64,000 nt of DNA from Acidobacteriaceae bacterium (lineage in GTDB: Bacteria > Acidobacteriota > Terriglobia > Terriglobales > Acidobacteriaceae): NCBI GenBank assembly GCA_003132445.1, contig PKXU01000082.1, positions 42,873 to 106,872 of the forward strand. The letters run 5' to 3'. How positions within the stretch are numbered: position 1 is the stretch's first letter; every line of letters starts with the position of its first letter. This document shows, in pieces, positions 60,511 through 64,000 of this stretch. The translations under genes and the position numbers were made by a program. The notes under the pieces were generated by a model that worked only from the letters and a program-made list of their open reading frames with translations, did no database searches and was not told the origin of the DNA.

Positions 60511-61857
60511 TCATATACCGTCCCGATCATACTGAACCGGTATCACTTGCCGTCCTGTCTCTGAGTTCCAGGCATGCAGCAGCGACAATCCGAAGATGAA
60601 TACCGGCAACATGAAATTAGCATAAAAGGGCATCGGCCAAACCCTTTGCCTCGCCCCGGGCGTCAACCAAGGGTAAGCGAGACTGAGCCCCACAGTTGCC
60701 GCCCAGGGCCACAGAAGTAAAGCGAAACCTACAGCGCGAGCCCATCGCACCGCAGGCAAAACGCGCTCCCGCGGGATCCGTCTCAACATCTCGCTTCGTA
60801 CCAGAATAAAGATTGCCGGAGCCAACAGCACTTGGTTGTAGGGAGCGAACATGGGAACAATCAACACCGTCGCCGCCAACACCAATGCAAATGCCTGACC
60901 AAATGCCATATTGCCAGCAGGTTCACGGCGCATCCGCCAGACACACAGGGCACAAGCCGCTGCGCTGACAGTTCCCAGAATCGCTCCTGCAATCGAACCG
61001 AACAACTCCGTTAGCACAGACTGATTTTGCGTGTATTGGTGATACTGCGCAATTCCACGGATGAACATGCGCAACCATCCTGGCAAAATAAGTTGCGCTC
61101 CGCCCAAAAGAAGCAACATGACGAATCCGAACCCGAATACAAATCGTCGTCGCGATCGCCACCCGCTGCCCGCCCAAAACAAAAGCCACAAAACCAGAGG
61201 CCACGTCAGTTGAGGTTTTATCGTCGCCAGCGCCAGCAAGGCCCCCGCTAAAACAAACCATCCTCCGGCCAGACACGCGCCGCACCCCGCCAGCAAACCC
61301 ACGACCAGCAGGCTGAGCTGCTGCAACTTGATCCCCTGCACCATAGGCAACCAGCCAAGCGAGAGCACCATGAAGATCAGAACGATACCGGCCGACGGCT
61401 TCCACCGCAAAACGTAAAGCCACAACAAAACGCTGGCCGGCGCCAGCCCCAGCAACAGCCACCGGAATCCTTTCTGCACAACGTCAAAAGGCAGATCGAC
61501 GGTAGGTGCCATCAGAAACACAACATAGGCTGGATACGCGAATCCTTGTTGGTCTTTCGGGTCGTCTGGTCGGGCCGGATCGAGAGGCCTGCCGTAATAT
61601 CCCTGCTGAATCTCGCGCGTAATCTCCGCGCTGTAAGGATTGCGGTCATGCCGCAGCAGTTCGCGCGCACCCAGCCAGCGCGGATAAAGATCCGATAAAT
61701 TGCCGCGGGGGCGATCATGCGCAGCGGCATCGGCAAGTTGTTGCGCCCGCAGAATGCGATTCATATAAAACCACGTACTGCCCGAGGCCACAACGGCCAG
61801 CAAAAATCCGGCGATGAATGGCAGTCTCTTCCGCAAAGTTAAGCGCTTCTCCTTCAA
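60511..61857 (-). CDS. GT87-type (DUF2029) membrane glycosyltransferase
   Basis: A 448-residue polytopic protein with about ten hydrophobic segments. DRNPYSAEITREIQQGYYGRPLDPARPDDPKDQQGFAYPAYVVFLMAP, with an Asp-rich extracytoplasmic loop near the first helix, fits DUF2029/GT87 enzymes. These use polyprenyl-phosphate sugars for envelope glycolipids or glycans. ATIKPQLTWPLVLWLLFWAG is a second conserved region. Donor and acceptor are unknown. It diverges from a shorter related gene. Confidence 0.8.
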   Translation of the reverse strand: MKEKRLTLRKRLPFIAGFLLAVVASGSTWFYMNRILRAQQLADAAAHDRPRGNLSDLYPRWLGARELLRHDRNPYSAEITREIQQGYYGRPLDPARPDDPKDQQGFAYPAYVVFLMAPTVDLPFDVVQKGFRWLLLGLAPASVLLWLYVLRWKPSAGIVLIFMVLSLGWLPMVQGIKLQQLSLLVVGLLAGCGACLAGGWFVLAGALLALATIKPQLTWPLVLWLLFWAGSGWRSRRRFVFGFGFVMLLLLGGAQLILPGWLRMFIRGIAQYHQYTQNQSVLTELFGSIAGAILGTVSAAACALCVWRMRREPAGNMAFGQAFALVLAATVLIVPMFAPYNQVLLAPAIFILVRSEMLRRIPRERVLPAVRWARAVGFALLLWPWAATVGLSLAYPWLTPGARQRVWPMPFYANFMLPVFIFGLSLLHAWNSETGRQVIPVQYDRDGI

Positions 61858-61921
61858 CCAGCGCCATAACGGCTGCCGGCGAAGGCTTCATGTTACAACT
61901 GTGTGGGCAACAACCTATCTC

Positions 61922-62839
61922 ATGCGAGTGCGCATTGCAGTTTCGGCCGCAATCGGCATTGCCAGCGGCGCATTCTGCTGGTTCCTCATGAAACGCCTTC
62001 ACCAGGATGCGGGAGACTTTCGCTGGGCGCTGCATCTTGTAAACCGCCTGCTCGCCCGGCAAAATCCTTACGATACGCCACTCGAACAATATCCCTTGAC
62101 CGCGGCGCTCTTCGCCCTCCCGTTTGTGCGTTTGCAGCCTGAACTCGCCGCCGGATTCTTTTGGGGAATCAGTTCATTTTTTCTCGCCTTCGGTCTCACG
62201 CGTGGCGGCTATACTCGCTTGCTCATCTTCTTCGCCTATCCTTATTGGGCAGGACTCCTCACCGTGCAGTGGTCTCCGCTCATTGCAGCCAGCGGATTCT
62301 TCCCGCTTCTGCTACCGGCAACCATGGCCAAACCTCAGGTCGGCTTGCCCGTCTTCCTGACGCGATTCAGCCGTCGTGGCTTATACGCGTGCGCTGCCGT
62401 AGGCTTGGTAAGCCTTATTGTGATGCCAAAGTGGCCGCTTCTCTGGTTTCGGCAACTTCGCAATTACGAACACTTCATTCCCATTCTCATTCTTCCCGGG
62501 GCGCTGCTTGTGCTGGCGCTGCTGCGATACAGGAAGCGTGATGCGCAGCTTCTTTTCCTGTCCGCATGTATGCCCCAGCGCTGGTTTTTTGACAGCTTTA
62601 TCCTCTGGCTGATTCCGCAATCGCGCCGCGAAATCGTCTGGACGGTTTTTTTCAGTTGGGGAGCGGCAATCTGGCGCTGGTATCACGTTCCTTCCAGTTT
62701 CACCAGCGTGGGACGCTGCACCGTAATCTTCCTTTATCTGCCCATGTTGGCCGTAGTACTTCTGCGAAAGGAACGAAACAGTGAACAAGGAAATCGCGAA
62801 CCGCTGCACGGGGTCGCGTCGAACGCGCATTCACTTTAG
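61922..62839 (+). CDS. GT87-like membrane protein, shorter paralogue
   Basis: About 305 residues with eight or nine hydrophobic segments. DAGDFRWALHLVNRLLARQNPYDTPLEQYPLTAALFALPFV near the N-terminus and ATMAKPQVGLPVFLTRF in the middle mirror the conserved regions of the divergent GT87 gene (NPYSAEI...; ATIKPQLTWPLVLW), indicating paralogy. It lacks some of the C-terminal helices. The ATG at 61922 avoids a non-hydrophobic extension in the track frame, but GTG 61901 is possible. It is probably coupled to the PAP2-like gene 14 bp downstream. Confidence 0.7.
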   Translation: MRVRIAVSAAIGIASGAFCWFLMKRLHQDAGDFRWALHLVNRLLARQNPYDTPLEQYPLTAALFALPFVRLQPELAAGFFWGISSFFLAFGLTRGGYTRLLIFFAYPYWAGLLTVQWSPLIAASGFFPLLLPATMAKPQVGLPVFLTRFSRRGLYACAAVGLVSLIVMPKWPLLWFRQLRNYEHFIPILILPGALLVLALLRYRKRDAQLLFLSACMPQRWFFDSFILWLIPQSRREIVWTVFFSWGAAIWRWYHVPSSFTSVGRCTVIFLYLPMLAVVLLRKERNSEQGNREPLHGVASNAHSL

Positions 62840-62853
62840 CGACTTTTTTCGCC

Positions 62854-64000
62854 ATGGCAATCCATAACGCCATCAAGCTCCGCGATTGGCATTACGGCGT
62901 GAGTGTGCTGCTCGCTCTGGCCATAATCCCACTTCTGCGCCACGAGCACCTACCGCTGAAATTCGATTGGATCACATTGAGCGTGGCTTATTGGTTCGTC
63001 CTGGCTGCGCAATCCATATGCGTTGCCGTCGTTTTGTGCCTGATCGCATTACCTCGTCAACAAGTCCTTGATCCTTTTCTAGCTCGCTATCGAGTGAACC
63101 CGCTCCGAGTTGTTCCTCTGCTATTGTTCGTTATCGCTTTGATCTGGCTCGCCGGTGGTCTCAAAGCGTTCGTGTTAACAGTGGACGCGGTCGCTGCACT
63201 CGAACTGATCAACCGTCTGCACGGGAAACCGTTGCGCCGCGCGGCAGCCGCAATCCTGGCCCCCACAGCCTACCTCTTCCTCGGTTTTCTAATGGTTCTC
63301 GCCTACAACAATGTCATTGTGTCGATGCGATACAACTTCGCAACCGATCCTGCGCTGGCCGCGATCGATCGCTGGCTGCTGCATGGTCATTCGGTTTCTG
63401 GCCTCTGCCATTGGGCGTTGCAGGTCTTCCCGCTTTCTTTTTTCAACTTTTTAGAATTCATTTATTTCGGAATGTTTCTTCAGATCGGCGCCACCCTCAT
63501 TTTTCTCGCTCTCTATGACGGCAGAACGCTGGCGCTGCAGTTCGTCGGTACGATCCTCACCTCGTACTATCTGGCGCTTGTCGTCTTCTATATCTGGCCC
63601 GCGCAAGGACCTTATACTTTGTGCCCTGCCCACTTCTCGCGCTTCCCGCCGAGCCTTCAGTCGTACACCATTCAAAAAACTTTAATCCCACACGCTCTGG
63701 CGCTATGGAATCACCAACGCATTTCTAAAATCTCCACCGATTACTTCATCGCGTTCCCCTGCATGCATATCGTGCAGCCGATTATCGTGCTGTGGTTTCT
63801 GCGGCGCTGGCGCAGGGCCGTGATTGTCCTCGCGTTTTACGATTTATTGCTGATCGCCTCCATCCTCTTGCTCGAAATGCATTACCTCATCGACATCGTC
63901 GTGGCGTTGCCCGTAGCCGCGCTGGCCATCGCCATTACAGGTGGCTCCTTGCGTAGCCCGAAACCGAACGCATTTTCGCCACCAGCCCACCCCGTGTCAT
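62854..64000 (+). CDS. PAP2/Aur1-like membrane protein (partial, runs off window)
   Basis: An open frame of 382 codons from ATG 62854 continues past the window end; it is missing from the ORF track because it is incomplete. I translated it directly. It has many membrane segments. The C-terminal part has AFPCMHIVQPIIV and EMHYLIDIVVALPV, which fit the PSGH-like and H-x3-D motifs of the PAP2_3 / Aur1-Ipt1 (inositol phosphorylceramide synthase-like) group. An N-terminal LRDWHYGVSVLLALAIIP precedes them. The gene begins 14 bp after the GT87-like gene, suggesting a shared role in membrane lipid or glycolipid synthesis (inference). Confidence 0.75.
   Translation, partial: MAIHNAIKLRDWHYGVSVLLALAIIPLLRHEHLPLKFDWITLSVAYWFVLAAQSICVAVVLCLIALPRQQVLDPFLARYRVNPLRVVPLLLFVIALIWLAGGLKAFVLTVDAVAALELINRLHGKPLRRAAAAILAPTAYLFLGFLMVLAYNNVIVSMRYNFATDPALAAIDRWLLHGHSVSGLCHWALQVFPLSFFNFLEFIYFGMFLQIGATLIFLALYDGRTLALQFVGTILTSYYLALVVFYIWPAQGPYTLCPAHFSRFPPSLQSYTIQKTLIPHALALWNHQRISKISTDYFIAFPCMHIVQPIIVLWFLRRWRRAVIVLAFYDLLLIASILLLEMHYLIDIVVALPVAALAIAITGGSLRSPKPNAFSPPAHPVS

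Noticed and set aside
1-64000. CRISPR arrays, rRNA, tRNA, prophage and riboswitch search by eye
   Set aside because: No regularly spaced direct repeats, no tRNA cloverleaf-like or rRNA sequences, and no FMN-riboswitch pattern ahead of ribD were recognised. A covariance-model search would be needed to be certain.

Overview
This 64 kb window is chromosomal DNA from a GC-rich bacterium, most likely an Acidobacteriota member (Terriglobia-like). The assignment is inferred from gene content and style: CarboxypepD-regulatory-like proteins, a GH3 and a GH15 enzyme, a YncE-phosphoesterase fusion, a PilZ protein with a Cys-rich N-terminus, GT87-type membrane glycosyltransferases, TTG/GTG starts, and intergenic repeats of the GGGATCTCCC and CACAGAGTCACAGAGA types. 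No phylogeny was run. No rRNA, tRNA, CRISPR array, prophage or intact insertion sequence was seen.

Layout. 1-8.5 kb: 3' end of cinA, thpR, the phospholipid pair plsY-gpsA, a secreted ChbG-like deacetylase, a membrane HD-GYP protein, an MFS exporter, ftsY and a small partner ORF. 8.6-13.6 kb: ribD and ribE separated by a palindromic repeat, an orphan MlaF-like ATPase, mobA, a secreted CarboxypepD-like protein and a PilZ protein. 13.8-18.9 kb (minus): a tightly packed haem operon, ccsA/hemX-like - hemA - hemC - DUF4442 - paiB-like - hemD. Its upstream spacer carries a perfect Crp/Fnr-type palindrome and a 10-bp-stem leader hairpin. 19-24.8 kb: a lipoprotein, a TPR-TlpA thioredoxin, a small unknown, a membrane protein, a decayed EAL-domain fragment, a beta-lactamase-fold hydrolase, and galT with a VOC protein. 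24.9-35.5 kb: mutS, the peptidoglycan-recycling pair nagZ-anmK followed by a solute-binding lipoprotein, a YmdB-like metallophosphoesterase, a secretin and a DsbA-like protein. 35.6-42.6 kb: nadE, a GH3 beta-glucosidase and the YncE/phosphoesterase fusion.

42.7-54.9 kb is the most coherent block, a phosphate and polyphosphate locus. pstS and a DcaP-like porin, then ppk and sixA, lie on the minus strand. CHAD and ppx lie on the plus strand. pstC-pstA-pstB-phoU follow on the minus strand. Both pstS and pstC are preceded by 7-4-7 direct repeats that look like PHO boxes, each 10 bp upstream of a -10-like hexamer. The genes could take phosphate across the outer membrane (porin), capture and import it (PstSCAB), gate the response (PhoU), and store or release it as polyphosphate (Ppk, Ppx, CHAD).

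55-64 kb: a secreted unknown, a GH15 glucoamylase-like enzyme, an FHA-GAF-SpoIIE phosphatase, two divergent GT87-like membrane proteins, and a PAP2/Aur1-like membrane protein cut by the window edge. The last three may make envelope glycolipids (inference).

Spacers are short (none exceeds 300 bp) and rich in palindromes and repeat fragments. One, at 47.27-47.48 kb, has terminal inverted repeats and looks like a small non-autonomous mobile element. Most long opposite-strand ORFs in the track are shadows of high-GC genes and were left out.
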